Positions 30,373 to 39,869 of a stretch of 64,000 nucleotides of DNA are shown here, in pieces. This stretch comes from Amphibacillus cookii (GTDB taxonomy: Bacteria > Bacillota > Bacilli > Bacillales > Amphibacillaceae). The DNA is taken from assembly GCF_016908375.1 (NCBI RefSeq), contig NZ_JAFBDS010000006.1, positions 186,001 through 250,000 of the forward strand. The letters are read 5' to 3'. The notes under the pieces are model-generated. The model worked only from the letters and a program-made list of their open reading frames with translations, was not told the DNA's origin and did no database searches. Position numbers and translations under genes: made by a program. How positions within the stretch are numbered: the stretch's first letter is position 1; each line of letters opens with the position of its first letter.

Positions 30373-30757
30373 TACTAAACTTTCTCATCTGAATGTTCAG
30401 GTTCAGCCAAGATAGCATAGGGATAGACCTAATATTAAATATAAGCGTTGACTTTGAATATAGATTTTCGATTGATTATAAACCTTTCGTTTTAGACGCG
30501 CAGGTGAGATATGTTCCGCTTTCCGTGGGCGCGATGGAGCTTACGCATTCAGTATAAACCCCCAGTCTAAGTGGAGATAAGCAAGGGGTGAGACTTCTGC
30601 GGGAATAGGATGAGCTGAAGATCCACTTGAGGCGTGATCTTTGCGACTCAAGTTAGCTGAAGCCATCCCCGCGAAAAGCGAATCCCTTGCTTTTCGGAAC
30701 GACATAACATGCTAAACGTATGAGAAGGTTGAATGACTTTTTCAGTGTACGAAAGTT
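30373..30757 (+). repeat. MITE-like repeat family 2, copy 2 (most complete)
   Basis: About 380 bases bounded by imperfect inverted ends: AACTTTCTCATCTGAA on the left and, read inward from the right, AACTTTCGTACACTGAA. Inside are GCTTTCCGTGGGCGCG and GTGAGACTTCTGCGGGAAT, shared with a Bacillaceae-type repeat whose core is CTGCGGGAA ... CCGCG.AAAGCGAA. No protein is encoded. It occupies most of the 30205-30856 gap. Confidence 0.75.
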
Positions 30758-30835
30758 GGGTTATTTATTAGCAAATGGTTGTATTGCTGTATATTTGTTT
30801 GTATACATTAAGGCACAACGCGTTTTTTTGAAAAC

Positions 30836-30873
30836 AAAAAGACGAGCTCAGTAAAATTAATACTGCTCGTCTT
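30836..30873 (-). terminator. Terminator of the dUTPase gene
   Basis: AAGACGAGC pairs with GCTCGTCTT; the stem overlaps the last codons of the gene, and the minus-strand exit is TTTTTGTTTT. Confidence 0.85.
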
Positions 30874-31342
30874 GACGTTTGAAATTAACTTCGTTTTTGC
30901 TTAAGTAAGCTGCTTTTATGTCTTCAGCCGTAAAGCTTAGTTGCTCGCCTAATGTTAAAAATAAACCGAATACAGTTAAGTAACTGGCTTGTGTCTGATC
31001 GTCTCTGAAATAATCAATGGCACGATAGAGTTGATTAAATAAATCAGTAAGCTCTCCACTAAATGGTAAAGCATCAACTTCCTTTACCTGAAAGCCCTTG
31101 TCTAAGCCTAAAGACAAAATGAAATGAATGCCATCAACATATTCCTCCAATATAACGTCGCGAGGACTTGGCTCTTTCAGACTCCAAAACTTAAAACATC
31201 TTGTTTCATTTGCCAGTTCCCCTAATTCAACAAATAAAGCCAATATTTTATGATCAAATAATTGTTGATCAGTGATGTTATGATTTGCTTCAATATATTG
31301 ATCTAACTGTTGCTGCATTTCAAATAATTCATTCCAGTTCAC
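30857..31342 (-). CDS. Dimeric dUTPase
   Basis: The ~161-residue all-helical protein belongs to the dUTPase_2/MazG-like group, with metal-binding acidic motifs LFVELGELANETRCFKFW and ILEEYVDGIHFILSLG. It hydrolyses dUTP to dUMP. I start at GTG 31342, eight bases after GAAGGG; an upstream ATG overlaps that site. It follows the TVP38-like gene by 24 bases. Confidence 0.9.
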   Translation of the reverse strand: MNWNELFEMQQQLDQYIEANHNITDQQLFDHKILALFVELGELANETRCFKFWSLKEPSPRDVILEEYVDGIHFILSLGLDKGFQVKEVDALPFSGELTDLFNQLYRAIDYFRDDQTQASYLTVFGLFLTLGEQLSFTAEDIKAAYLSKNEVNFKRQDEQY

Positions 31343-31366
31343 AAAAAACATCCCTTCCACTCACTG

Positions 31367-31930
31367 TTATCTTAGAAATTGTCTAACACTCACACCATTC
31401 TCCTTCTTTCTAAACAAGAAAAACAGTGGAAGTAAAGCAATGATCATTCCGGTCATAGTCATCGGTGAAAAATTAGTAATTGACTGACCAATTGCTGTAT
31501 AAATAATCGCCATTGGAATGGCAGTATAAAATGATGCTTCCATGTAAGAACGAAAATTCTTGGTTGATTCATATAGTAGAAATGATAACAGATGATAATG
31601 AATAAATGGAATTAACCTTAAAATCGCGATTTGTCCAGTCGTCATATGTGTATCCTGACCAATCAATTTGGTCTTCATACGGATTAAGCGTTTCGTAATC
31701 GATGGCATAATTTGTGCCAATTTATAAAATAATGCACTCGACAGGACAACACCGATGATTGATAAGATAATCCCAGGTATAATACCAAAAATTAAACCAC
31801 CCGCAATAAAGATCAGCACTACAGGTATAAATAATATAGGGCGAACGACATGTAATAGAATAAATAGCAATGGGGCAATAAGGAGATGTGTATCTCTCAG
31901 TATGGCAATATAGCGTTCTATTTCATCCAT
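31367..31930 (-). CDS. TVP38/TMEM64 (DedA-like) membrane protein
   Basis: The 187-residue protein has about five hydrophobic helices and the family pattern IFIAGGLIFGIIPGIILSIIGVVLSSALFY and RLIPFIHYHLLSFLL. Such proteins are thought to move lipids across the membrane. The gene lies between ysdA and the dUTPase gene and is probably co-transcribed with the latter. Confidence 0.85.
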   Translation of the reverse strand: MDEIERYIAILRDTHLLIAPLLFILLHVVRPILFIPVVLIFIAGGLIFGIIPGIILSIIGVVLSSALFYKLAQIMPSITKRLIRMKTKLIGQDTHMTTGQIAILRLIPFIHYHLLSFLLYESTKNFRSYMEASFYTAIPMAIIYTAIGQSITNFSPMTMTGMIIALLPLFFLFRKKENGVSVRQFLR

Positions 31931-31998
31931 TACAAATTTAGCCTCCCTTCATTGTCTCTTCAATTTATGATAGGAGACGATTCATTATGTCAAGCTAC

Positions 31999-32259
31999 TT
32001 AGCGATATATCCACGTCAATCCAATCATTTGAGCAACAAAAAGTAAGGGGAGACCGATCCGGAACTGAATATGATTCGTTTTATGTCGATAATAATTCAT
32101 ACCGAAAATAGTCCCTAACGAGCCCCCTAGTAAACTTATCAACCATATGCGTTTTTCGGGAATACGCCACTTATTTTGTTTAGCGCGCTTTTTATCTCTT
32201 TTCATTGTGATTATACCTATTATGTTTATGACAATTAAATAGCCAATGATCCCTTCCAT
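31999..32259 (-). CDS. ysdA: DUF1294 membrane protein YsdA
   Basis: The 86-residue protein has hydrophobic ends and the DUF1294 core RIPEKRIWLISLLGGSLGTIFGMNYYRHKT. Its function is unknown. The position just after rplT is conserved in Bacillus. Confidence 0.92.
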   Translation of the reverse strand: MEGIIGYLIVINIIGIITMKRDKKRAKQNKWRIPEKRIWLISLLGGSLGTIFGMNYYRHKTNHIQFRIGLPLLFVAQMIGLTWIYR

Positions 32260-32367
32260 TGCCTAACCTCTCTTTTTAAATCTGCAATTTTCATTATAAC
32301 AGACGCTAGTCACAAGATAAAGTGTACCGAACTTCGTGTAAATATGTAATTAACCGTTTAAATATAG

Positions 32368-32402
32368 AAAAGAGTTGCTTCTTACAGGAAGAAACAACTC
32401 TT
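32368..32402 (-). terminator. Terminator of infC-rpmI-rplT
   Basis: AGAGTTGCTTCTT and AAGAAACAACTCT form a stem 15 bases past the rplT stop, with T-rich minus-strand exit. Confidence 0.85.
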
Positions 32403-32416
32403 GAATGTTATAAATA

Positions 32417-32776
32417 TTATTTATTTAATGCGGTTTTGGCTTGATCCGCTAGTTGTGAAAATGCTTGTTGATCAGAAATTGCTAATTCTGAAAGCATTTT
32501 ACGATTCACTTCAATACCAGCTAATTTTAAGCCATGCATTAAACGACTATATGAAAGATCATTCATACGTGCCGCCGCATTAATACGAGAAATCCATAAT
32601 TTACGGAAGTCACGCTTTTTCTGTTTGCGGTCACGGTATGCATATTGACCTGATTTCCATACTTGTTGTTTTGCCACTTTAAATAGGGCATGTTTTGAAC
32701 CATAATAACCTTTAGCTAACTTTAATATGCGTTTACGACGCTTACGTGTAACTGTTCCACCTTTAACACGTGCCAT
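32417..32776 (-). CDS. rplT: 50S ribosomal protein L20
   Basis: The 119-residue protein is complete and basic ([40 protein letters not shown]). L20 binds 23S rRNA early in assembly and, in Firmicutes, binds the infC leader to repress its own operon. Third gene after infC and rpmI. Confidence 0.99.
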   Translation of the reverse strand: MARVKGGTVTRKRRKRILKLAKGYYGSKHALFKVAKQQVWKSGQYAYRDRKQKKRDFRKLWISRINAAARMNDLSYSRLMHGLKLAGIEVNRKMLSELAISDQQAFSQLADQAKTALNK

Positions 32777-32821
32777 AATAATTCCCTCCTATATATCTAA
32801 CCGAATATCTGGTGCATTTTA

Positions 32822-33016
32822 TTATCTTGGTAGCATTTGATCAATACGTTTTTGATCGCCTGCAGAAACAAGAGCACTTTTACGTAACTTACGTTTTTGT
32901 TTTTGTGATTTGTTTGCAAACATGTGGCTTGTGTATGCATGAGAGCGTTTAAGCTTCCCAGAACCTGTTCTTTTAAAACGTTTTTGTGTGCCTTTATGTG
33001 TTTTCATTTTTGGCAT
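32822..33016 (-). CDS. rpmI: 50S ribosomal protein L35
   Basis: The 64-residue basic protein starts [20 protein letters not shown], the L35 signature. It lies between infC (34 bases) and rplT (45 bases), the standard operon order. Confidence 0.99.
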   Translation of the reverse strand: MPKMKTHKGTQKRFKRTGSGKLKRSHAYTSHMFANKSQKQKRKLRKSALVSAGDQKRIDQMLPR

Positions 33017-33050
33017 GAGTAGTTCCTCCTTAAAACATATAAATTAAAGC

Positions 33051-33566
33051 TTATTTTTCATTGACTGGCGCAAGCATTAAGAACATGCTACGCCCTTCCA
33101 TTTTAGGCTTTTGTTCAATGGTAGATAGATCTTTACATTCTTCTGCCATACGCTCTAGCACTTTACGACCGAGGTCTTTGTGTGTAATAGCACGTCCTCT
33201 GAAACGGATTGATACTTTTACCTTATCTCCCTTTTCTAAGAACTTACGTGCATTACGAAGCTTCGTATTAAAGTCATGTTCTTCAATGCCGGGGCTTAAG
33301 CGTACCTCTTTCACATTGATAATCTTTTGCTTTTTACGTGCTTCTTTATCTTTCTTTTGCTGTTCGAAACGAAACTTACCGTAGTCCATAATACGACATA
33401 CGGGTGGCTTTGCATTTGGAGCAACAAGTACTAAATCAAGATTACGATTTCCTGCGATCTCCAAAGCTTCTTGACGAGATTTGACACCAAGTTGATCTCC
33501 ATTAGAATCAATAAGACGCACCTCGCGTGCGCGAATACTCTCATTGACATTCATATCTTTGCTAAT
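33051..33566 (-). CDS. infC: Translation initiation factor IF-3 (probable AUU start)
   Basis: IF-3 with N-domain ([20 protein letters not shown]), linker and C-domain. The minus strand reads GGAGG TGG ATG ATT ATT AGC AAA GAT. The ATG is only three bases from the ribosome site, while the second ATT (33566) is nine bases away and gives (M)SKDMNVNE, matching the B. subtilis N-terminus, whose infC also starts with ATT. I therefore choose ATT 33566 (171 residues); ATG 33572 would add two residues. AUU starts let IF-3 limit its own synthesis. Confidence 0.93.
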   Translation of the reverse strand: MSKDMNVNESIRAREVRLIDSNGDQLGVKSRQEALEIAGNRNLDLVLVAPNAKPPVCRIMDYGKFRFEQQKKDKEARKKQKIINVKEVRLSPGIEEHDFNTKLRNARKFLEKGDKVKVSIRFRGRAITHKDLGRKVLERMAEECKDLSTIEQKPKMEGRSMFLMLAPVNEK

Positions 33567-33572
33567 AATCAT

Positions 33573-33990
33573 CCACCTCCGTGATTTTTTAAAAGCGTCA
33601 TGAACTATGACCGGCTACTTCGATAAAAAGTAACGTGACCTCTTCCAATGGCCAATTGACAAGCTTGTTGTATTCTCCTTAGGGTATACCAGCTTTAAAC
33701 TAAAGGTATCAACCCTGATTGCACATGTGCAACTTAGAAAAACTTAGCCTAGCACCAAAGTGTTAATGGTGAAAGCCGTAGCTTTTCTTATCCTATCGCT
33801 TATAAGTTATTGCCTAGTTGATAGCATAAAAAAAGTGTCGGCACTGTTGCACCCACACGTATCCTGTCATTTAATCAGAATCATTTAAACCTGGCAACTA
33901 CAACATGTGTGTCAAACAGGCGAGAAGCGGGTGCCTCTACTTGTCGAAAGATCATATTCAATTTCACTCAAATAATCATAGCATGTGCAA
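33573..33990 (-). promoter_or_regulatory. infC operon leader, probably L20-responsive
   Basis: A long untranslated region precedes infC. It includes paired arms (GAGGCACCCGCTTCTCGCCTG region near 33900-33945) and a terminator-like stem, GTGTGGGTGCAACAGTGCCGACAC in two arms, followed by seven T (33830-33860). This layout matches the Firmicutes leader in which L20 binding favours early termination. The exact L20 site is inferred from position, not shown. Confidence 0.65.
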
Positions 33991-34126
33991 TCAGTTGTGT
34001 CAACCATTTTCAAAGCAATTTAGCTATCCTCATATAACAAACCTTGCTTCGTTAACGAGTAATTCGATTTAAACCATTGGTGTTGCGATATTGAAATCCT
34101 AAATAACGTTTATTTTGAAATAAAAC

Positions 34127-34162
34127 ACGCTCCACATTAACTCATTTGCTGTGGAGCGTCAT
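34127..34162 (-). terminator. Terminator of thrS
   Basis: ACGCTCCACA and TGTGGAGCGT form a 10-bp stem with a 13-base loop; minus-strand exit is GTTTTATTT. It lies beyond the repeat that follows thrS. Confidence 0.85.
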
Positions 34163-34198
34163 TATGATCATGCTTCATCATTAGTTGACAAAAAGCAA

Positions 34199-34337
34199 TA
34201 AAACGAATCTTCAATCAGTGAGCGTTTTCGTTCTTTGCCCATTGATGGGGCGTTGATTGAATCAGAACATTAGCGTTATCTCCTACCAAATAGATGAGCT
34301 ATATTCTCTATTTGGTGGCGGGCGTTAATGTGGATCA
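34199..34337 (+). repeat. Dispersed intergenic repeat family 1, copy E (short form)
   Basis: Head AAACGAATCTTCAATCAGTG, hairpin arms TACCAAATAG and CTATTTGGTGG, then a diverged tail that runs into the thrS stop codon. It lies between thrS and its terminator, so it is transcribed with thrS. Confidence 0.85.
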
Positions 34338-36287
34338 TGATTGTCTTAATTGTTTTTCAGCAATTTCTTTGTTAATCACAGTAATATAATCATCAAGTCG
34401 GATGGTTTCTGAGTTTTGTTCACCATAGCGACGAACATTAACAGCCTGATCTGCAACTTCTTTATCTCCCACAACTAACGCAAATGGAATCTTTTCTGTT
34501 TGAGTTTCGCGAATTTTATAGCCGATCTTTTCATCACGTTGATCGAGTTCGACACGAATTCCCTCAAGACGCAGTGCCTCTTCGACTTTCTTAGCGTAAT
34601 CAGCATGCGCCTCCAATGATACTGGAATAATTCTTGCTTGAATCGGCGCTAGCCACGTTGGAAATGCCCCTTTGTATTCTTCAATTAAGAAAGCAACAAA
34701 GCGTTCCATGGTGGAAACGACACCACGGTGGATCACGACTGGCCGATGATCTTTACCATCTTCTCCAACGTAGGTTAGGTCAAATTTTTCAGCAGAATTA
34801 AAATCTAGTTGAACCGTGGATAGTGTTTCATCTTTACCTAAAGCGGTCTTAACTTGAACATCTAACTTTGGACCATAGAAGGCGGCTTCACCTTCTGCTT
34901 CAATGTATTCAAGATTCATCTCTTCCATTGTTTCTTTCAATAAAGCTTGTGCTGTTTCCCACATTTGATCATTGTCAATATACTTCGTTTTATTTTCTGG
35001 ATCACGATAAGACAAGCGGAAGTAATAGTTCTTAATGCCAAAATCACGATAGACATTTTCCACTAATTCAACGACCCGAATAAATTCTTCTTTTAGTTGA
35101 TCGGGACGAGCAAAAATATGAGCGTCATTTAATGTCATCGCACGAACACGTTGCAGTCCAGCTAGTGCCCCTGACATTTCATGACGATGCATCATACCCA
35201 ACTCTGCAATACGTACAGGCAAGTGACGATAACTATAGAGCTCATTTTTATAAACCATCATATGATGTGGGCAATTCATCGGGCGTAACACTAAATCTTC
35301 GTTATCCATTTCAAGAGTTGGGAACATATCATCTTTATAATGATCCCAGTGTCCACTTGTCTTATAAAGTTCGACACTACCTAACACCGGGGTATAAACA
35401 TGGTCGTAGCCAAGACGTTCTTCAAGATCAACGATATAACGTTCAATTGTTCGGCGAATGGTTGCCCCTTTCGGTAACCAAAGTGGTAAACCTTGACCAA
35501 CTTTCTGTGATACGGCAAACAAACCTAGTTCTTTTCCTAATTTACGATGATCTCGCTCTTTAGCCTCTTCGCGCAAACGCAAATATTCTTCTAAATCTTC
35601 TTTTTTGGCAAAAGCCGTACCGTAGATACGTTGAAGCATTTTATTATTACTATCACCTCGCCAATAGGCACCAGAGATACTTAGTAATTTAAATACTTTA
35701 ATCTTGCTTGTTGTAGGAACATGAACACCACGGCAAAGATCAAAAAATTCACCTTGTTGATATAGTGTTACTTTTTCATCTTCAGGGATGGCATCAAGTA
35801 ATTCGAGCTTCAAATGATCACCCATTTCTTCGTAACGCGCCTTTGCTTCCTCTCGTGTCACTTCAAGTCGAACGACCTCTAAATTTTCATCAATAATACG
35901 TTTCATCTCTTTTTCAATTTTAGGTAAGTCTTCTGGTGTTAAAGCATGCTCCATATCAATATCATAATAGAAGCCGTCTTCAATGGTTGGGCCCACACCG
36001 AGCTTAACATCGGGGCCATACAGACGTTTAATAGCCTGTGCCATTACGTGTGCCGTCGAATGGCGCATGATCTCAATACCTTCTGGCTGCTTATTAGTGA
36101 TAATTGCAATTTTACCATCCCTAGGCAATGGCGTTTTCAAATCAAAATAAACATCGTCAAGTTTAATCGCTAACGCTTGTTTGCGTAAACCAGGGGATAT
36201 CGATTGTGCAATATCGTCTCCTGTTGTTCCACTAGGAAATGTTTTTTTTGCACCATCTGGAAAGGTTATTAGTAATTGTTCTGCCAT
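34335..36287 (-). CDS. thrS: Threonyl-tRNA synthetase
   Basis: The 650-residue enzyme has an N-terminal TGS domain ([22 protein letters not shown]), the editing domain ([14 protein letters not shown], then [12 protein letters not shown]), class II core with the zinc-binding [12 protein letters not shown], and the anticodon-binding domain. Start ATG after AAGGAGCGATTTAAC. Controlled by the T-box upstream. Confidence 0.99.
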   Translation of the reverse strand: MAEQLLITFPDGAKKTFPSGTTGDDIAQSISPGLRKQALAIKLDDVYFDLKTPLPRDGKIAIITNKQPEGIEIMRHSTAHVMAQAIKRLYGPDVKLGVGPTIEDGFYYDIDMEHALTPEDLPKIEKEMKRIIDENLEVVRLEVTREEAKARYEEMGDHLKLELLDAIPEDEKVTLYQQGEFFDLCRGVHVPTTSKIKVFKLLSISGAYWRGDSNNKMLQRIYGTAFAKKEDLEEYLRLREEAKERDHRKLGKELGLFAVSQKVGQGLPLWLPKGATIRRTIERYIVDLEERLGYDHVYTPVLGSVELYKTSGHWDHYKDDMFPTLEMDNEDLVLRPMNCPHHMMVYKNELYSYRHLPVRIAELGMMHRHEMSGALAGLQRVRAMTLNDAHIFARPDQLKEEFIRVVELVENVYRDFGIKNYYFRLSYRDPENKTKYIDNDQMWETAQALLKETMEEMNLEYIEAEGEAAFYGPKLDVQVKTALGKDETLSTVQLDFNSAEKFDLTYVGEDGKDHRPVVIHRGVVSTMERFVAFLIEEYKGAFPTWLAPIQARIIPVSLEAHADYAKKVEEALRLEGIRVELDQRDEKIGYKIRETQTEKIPFALVVGDKEVADQAVNVRRYGEQNSETIRLDDYITVINKEIAEKQLRQS

Positions 36288-36374
36288 GTTAAATCGCTCC
36301 TTTTATATGATTTTGCAGTTGGAGAGTCATTTAGTGTGTGTACCATCGGTTCGTTTTCAAAGCCAAATGAAACG

Positions 36375-36645
36375 TAAAATGTACATAAAAAACGCTCATC
36401 CCTCTGCATGTATAGCAAAGGGACAAGCGTTAGCTCGTGGTTCCACCCTAGATTCCCAAATATCAACTCTCAATATTTGGCTTCATTAGCTCTGTAACGT
36501 AGAGAGACGCCATAGCCTAGCCAAGAGGTTCAGCAATGGAGTTCAGAGGTGGTAATTACTGGGTGATTGAACAGGAAGATTTCAGCTATCCTTCCCTCTC
36601 TTATGATCATCACATCCATAATCTTGTCCTCATCAAAACTTTTAT
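36375..36645 (-). promoter_or_regulatory. T-box leader (Thr) controlling thrS
   Basis: The minus strand has the T-box core AGGGTGGAACCACG (36436-36449) and then a terminator, ACGCTTGTCCCT/AGGGATGAGCGT with a T run (36385-36432). A probable specifier ACC (Thr) lies at 36551-36553 in AATTACCACC. The codon fits the downstream gene. It fills the ytxC-thrS gap. Confidence 0.93.
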
Positions 36646-36695
36646 TTTTTAATATGCCTTGTATTATATATCCTGTTTAACCAAAAATCAAGAGG

Positions 36696-37496
36696 CTATT
36701 GTTGAAATGAAAACGGAAATGTACTTTTTTCAAAAATCTTGACACGCTCATCAAAAATATTTTGTAACGTCTCTAAAATCGGATCATCCGCTTTATTCGT
36801 GTAAATATAAATTTTCCGTGGATTCAACGCTAACAATGGACTGATTTGATACTCATTTTTAGCAAATTGGTAAATATGAATCGGTGTGTCTTTGATTAGG
36901 TTATTCAATGTTTCATTTGAGTAGCAACTTCCTGATTTTTCAAAAAAACGAATACAATCGTCTTCCCATTTAACAAAACAACTGACACCTAATGGACGTT
37001 TTTGGACATATTCACGCAATGACTGTAAAAAAATTTGATATTGCTCATCTTGTTTCTTTTCATCAATAGCCCGACCAAGTACTTCATCAATAAGCCAATC
37101 AGCTTGCCTAAAAAACAACTGGCTTTGTTCGAAGTAATGATAACACTGTTGCTCAGGTCTTAAAGTAAAGTAGTGTAACATCGTCTCTCTTAAATCTTTT
37201 AAGAAACTAACATTTCGATATTGATCGGTCAACAATAATTGTGCCGCAATCGTTAATATTGCATCTATTTCGTTAAAATCATAGTAGTGGTAATCTTGAA
37301 TTAAACGTTCTTTTAGCATTGGCTTCAAATCGAAGTAAAAAAATAATTCCGCTAACCATGTGCTAACGCGCTCACAATCATGCTCAAATATTTCAATCTC
37401 ATCATCACTTACCGCTCTCCATAACACTTGTTGATGATAAAGACGATTTCTGAGCACCTGTTGATCAATCTTATCATTAAACTTAACTTTTACCAT
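36696..37496 (-). CDS. ytxC: Putative sporulation protein YtxC
   Basis: The 266-residue protein matches the YtxC family by its C-terminal NPRKIYIYTNKADDPILETLQNIFDERVKIF and by position between thrS and dnaI. No catalytic motif or membrane segment is visible. The role is poorly known; it is found in spore formers. Confidence 0.85.
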   Translation of the reverse strand: MVKVKFNDKIDQQVLRNRLYHQQVLWRAVSDDEIEIFEHDCERVSTWLAELFFYFDLKPMLKERLIQDYHYYDFNEIDAILTIAAQLLLTDQYRNVSFLKDLRETMLHYFTLRPEQQCYHYFEQSQLFFRQADWLIDEVLGRAIDEKKQDEQYQIFLQSLREYVQKRPLGVSCFVKWEDDCIRFFEKSGSCYSNETLNNLIKDTPIHIYQFAKNEYQISPLLALNPRKIYIYTNKADDPILETLQNIFDERVKIFEKSTFPFSFQQ

Positions 37497-37554
37497 TATC
37501 TATCACCCATCTCTTTTAACACTGTTATATTGTATGGGAGAAAGATCAAAAAAA

Positions 37555-37985
37555 TGACTCAACTTTCTCATCTGTATTTTCAGGTTCAGCCAAGAAAACA
37601 TAAGGGTAAACCGAATATTAATAAGCGTTGCGTTTAAATATAAATTTTCGTTTTAGACTCGCGGATGAGATATGTTCCGCTTTCCGTAGTCGTGGCTTGA
37701 GCTACCTACATATAGCTCACTTGCTAAATCGTAACCTCTATCTTAATAATGGTTGTCTTTCAAAATCTCATCAAAGGCCATTTCAATCCGTGGACGTTTG
37801 ATCTACACCATGTAGATCATGAAGACATCGGAATGACGTCTCAGAATAAGAAATTCTTATTCTAGTCGTGTCATCTTTATCGCTTTATTTCGTGCGGTTG
37901 AGCTTACGCATTCAGTATGAACCACCAGTCTAAGAGGAGATAAACAAAAGGTGAGACTTCTGCGGGAATAGATGGAGACTGCTGA
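37555..37985 (+). repeat. MITE-like repeat family 2, copy 3 (interrupted)
   Basis: The left end AACTTTCTCATCTGTATTTT and the segment through GATATGTTCCGCTTTCCG match copy 2. About 190 bases of other sequence (37700-37885) then interrupt it, before GAGCTTACGCATTCAGTATG and GTGAGACTTCTGCGGGAAT resume the match. The insert contains GATCTACACCATGTAGATC and ATGAAGACATCGG, like the internal part of repeat family 1. The right end is missing. Confidence 0.7.
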
Positions 37986-38024
37986 AAAACTAACCCCTAG
38001 AGTATTTTCTAATTAAAGTATTTT

Positions 38025-38345
38025 GTACTCACTCCAGTTACAGACGATCGCTTTCCGCGGGCACGGCCCATAGCTGTCAAGCTAAGGATCAATTACAGAA
38101 AAAGCAAGTCTAGAGCGTAATTTTTACACGAAATTATATTATTTTCCAATTCGGTGCATGATTAGTAAAAACCACTTTATTGCTTTTTTAAAAATATTAC
38201 GCTGTTAAAAGTGGCTGTTGATTTGCGATCCAGGCATTCGCTTTCCGCGGGCTCGCGCTGAGCCTCCTCGTTCGCACAGAACGCTCACTGTGGGGTCTCA
38301 TCGTCTTCGCTTTTCCCGCAGGAGTCGAATGCCTTCCTCTCCAAT
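38025..38345 (-). repeat. Bacillaceae-type CTGCGGGAA/CCGCGGAAAGCG repeat fragments
   Basis: Two pieces, GATCGCTTTCCGCGGGCAC (38048) and a fuller copy at 38230-38340 with GCTTTCCGCGGGCTCGCG ... TTTTCCCGCAGGAGTCGAATG, read as the standard motif on the minus strand. Related sequences form the core of family 2. No coding frame is evident. Confidence 0.65.
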
Positions 38346-38569
38346 CAACAAAGTTAAAAAACAATAAGCTTTGGCAAAACCCAAATATTCATCTATACTG
38401 CTTTGAACGTTCGTTCATAAGTAAGATTTAAGATGTCAAAAGGACTCTTATGCTGATAGCGACGGTCTTTTCTTCCATGCCGGTATACATTTTGATAAAT
38501 ATTCCTCATTAATGCAATAAATGGAGTGATATGGAGAAACGATAGAGTATGGGTGCATTCAAATTGGCA

Positions 38570-38880
38570 AGAAGGGGAAAAACACACGCCAAACACGTCT
38601 AATTGTTCAACAGTTGACGGAAAAACAACAAGAGAAACGGGAAGGTTATTTACAAAGAAGAAGGCGGAAAGGGGGCCACACCCAATCCGCCACAAAAAAG
38701 AATCAAATCCAAATTCTTGCCACCAATATAACACGGCAACAATTGGAGATGCAAGCGTTGTATCCGATCTATTCCTTACGTTGGCAAGTGGAGATTCTAT
38801 TTAAAACATGGAAATCATTATTTGATATCGATAAGGTGCGAGCGATGAATCCAGAGCGGTTTGAGTGTCATTTATAATTT
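38570..38880 (+). pseudogene. IS4-family transposase remnant
   Basis: One frame encodes RLIVQQLTEKQQEKR and ends YPIYSLRWQVEILFKTWKSLFDIDKVR..NPERFECHL. This is the C-terminal part of IS4-type transposases, with the Y-(2)-R-(3)-E-(6)-K-like signature (Y, R, E, K all visible). The N-terminal catalytic Asp regions are absent and the frame stops within ~90 codons, so it is a dead fragment. It points toward and nearly abuts the end of dnaI. A minus-strand frame at 38393-38500 may be another transposon scrap. Confidence 0.75.
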
Positions 38881-38925
38881 GTTCTCGCTGGAGTCATCGT
38901 CTTTTTCGCTTCCGTTTTTAGCGAT

Positions 38926-39858
38926 TTAATCCCTTCGATTTTCAGCATTGATTTCAACTGGCTTGCTTACTTGTCTGATTCGTTCAACAATCCGACCAGC
39001 CTTAAGTTCTTCGATGTCCCCTTTAGAGGTGAGTGACAGATGTTTTTCCAACTGATCAAGCGCATAATTTGAAGTAAAGAAAACGGGCAAGCCTTCCATC
39101 ATGCGATATTGTAGGATCGAACCTAATACTTCATCACGAAACCAACTGGATAATGATTCTGCCCCAATATCATCAATCATCAGTACTGGCACTTTCTTGA
39201 ATTGATCCACCTTCTCACCAACTGAATCATCCTTAAATGAAGATTTGATTTCTCTTACAAACTCCGGCATATAAATAAGCATTGAAGCAATTTGTTTATT
39301 GGCCAATTCATTGGCAATAGCGCCGAGAAAATATGTTTTCCCAACCCCGAATGGGCCATACAAGTAGAGACCCTTTTTAGGTGGCTGATCTTCTATATTT
39401 GTTACGTAATTAACCACTTCGCGGATCGCGGGATGACGGTCAGGGTTCTGACTATCAATTTGAGCAACAGAAGCTTCAAGAATATCTTTAGGCATATAAA
39501 GACTTTTAATCAATGAGGCTCGCTTAGCTTGTTCTTCTTGTATAATCGTGTATTTACATTTTTCGTAAGTCAAATGAATATTAGCGCCATCAATTTCAAT
39601 CTTCGGTTTATAACCAGGTAGAATGTTATCCTTACAACCGTGATCAGGGCAGTTTGCACAATCCTTATTTTGTGAATAGTATTCATATAATTTAATTAAT
39701 TGACGATCAACTGCCTCTCGATCAAGGCCAGGAGAATTTTTAATGATTTGTTGAATCTCTGGATCCTGTAATATTTCTGAACGCATCTCCTGATATACAT
39801 CTTGAAAAGATTGCTTATTCTTCATCCACTTCTTTAATGATGTTTGAATCGATTCCAT
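38926..39858 (-). CDS. dnaI: Primosomal protein DnaI (helicase loader)
   Basis: About 310 residues. An N-terminal zinc-binding domain (DCANCPDHGCKDN) is followed by an AAA+ ATPase with Walker A LYGPFGVGKTYFLGAIANELA and Walker B PVLMIDDIGAES. DnaI loads the replicative helicase DnaC at oriC and restart sites. I start at ATG 39858 after GAGGTGAGGATA, which leaves the dnaB stop 11 bases upstream. The pair dnaB-dnaI is conserved. Confidence 0.96.
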   Translation of the reverse strand: MESIQTSLKKWMKNKQSFQDVYQEMRSEILQDPEIQQIIKNSPGLDREAVDRQLIKLYEYYSQNKDCANCPDHGCKDNILPGYKPKIEIDGANIHLTYEKCKYTIIQEEQAKRASLIKSLYMPKDILEASVAQIDSQNPDRHPAIREVVNYVTNIEDQPPKKGLYLYGPFGVGKTYFLGAIANELANKQIASMLIYMPEFVREIKSSFKDDSVGEKVDQFKKVPVLMIDDIGAESLSSWFRDEVLGSILQYRMMEGLPVFFTSNYALDQLEKHLSLTSKGDIEELKAGRIVERIRQVSKPVEINAENRRD

Positions 39859-39869
39859 TATCCTCACCT

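Noticed and set aside
38393-38734. 113-codon minus-strand frame with a tail like RHGRKDRRYQHKSPFDILNL
   Set aside because: Most of it is antisense to the IS4 remnant. The tail may be a transposase scrap but is too short to assign.
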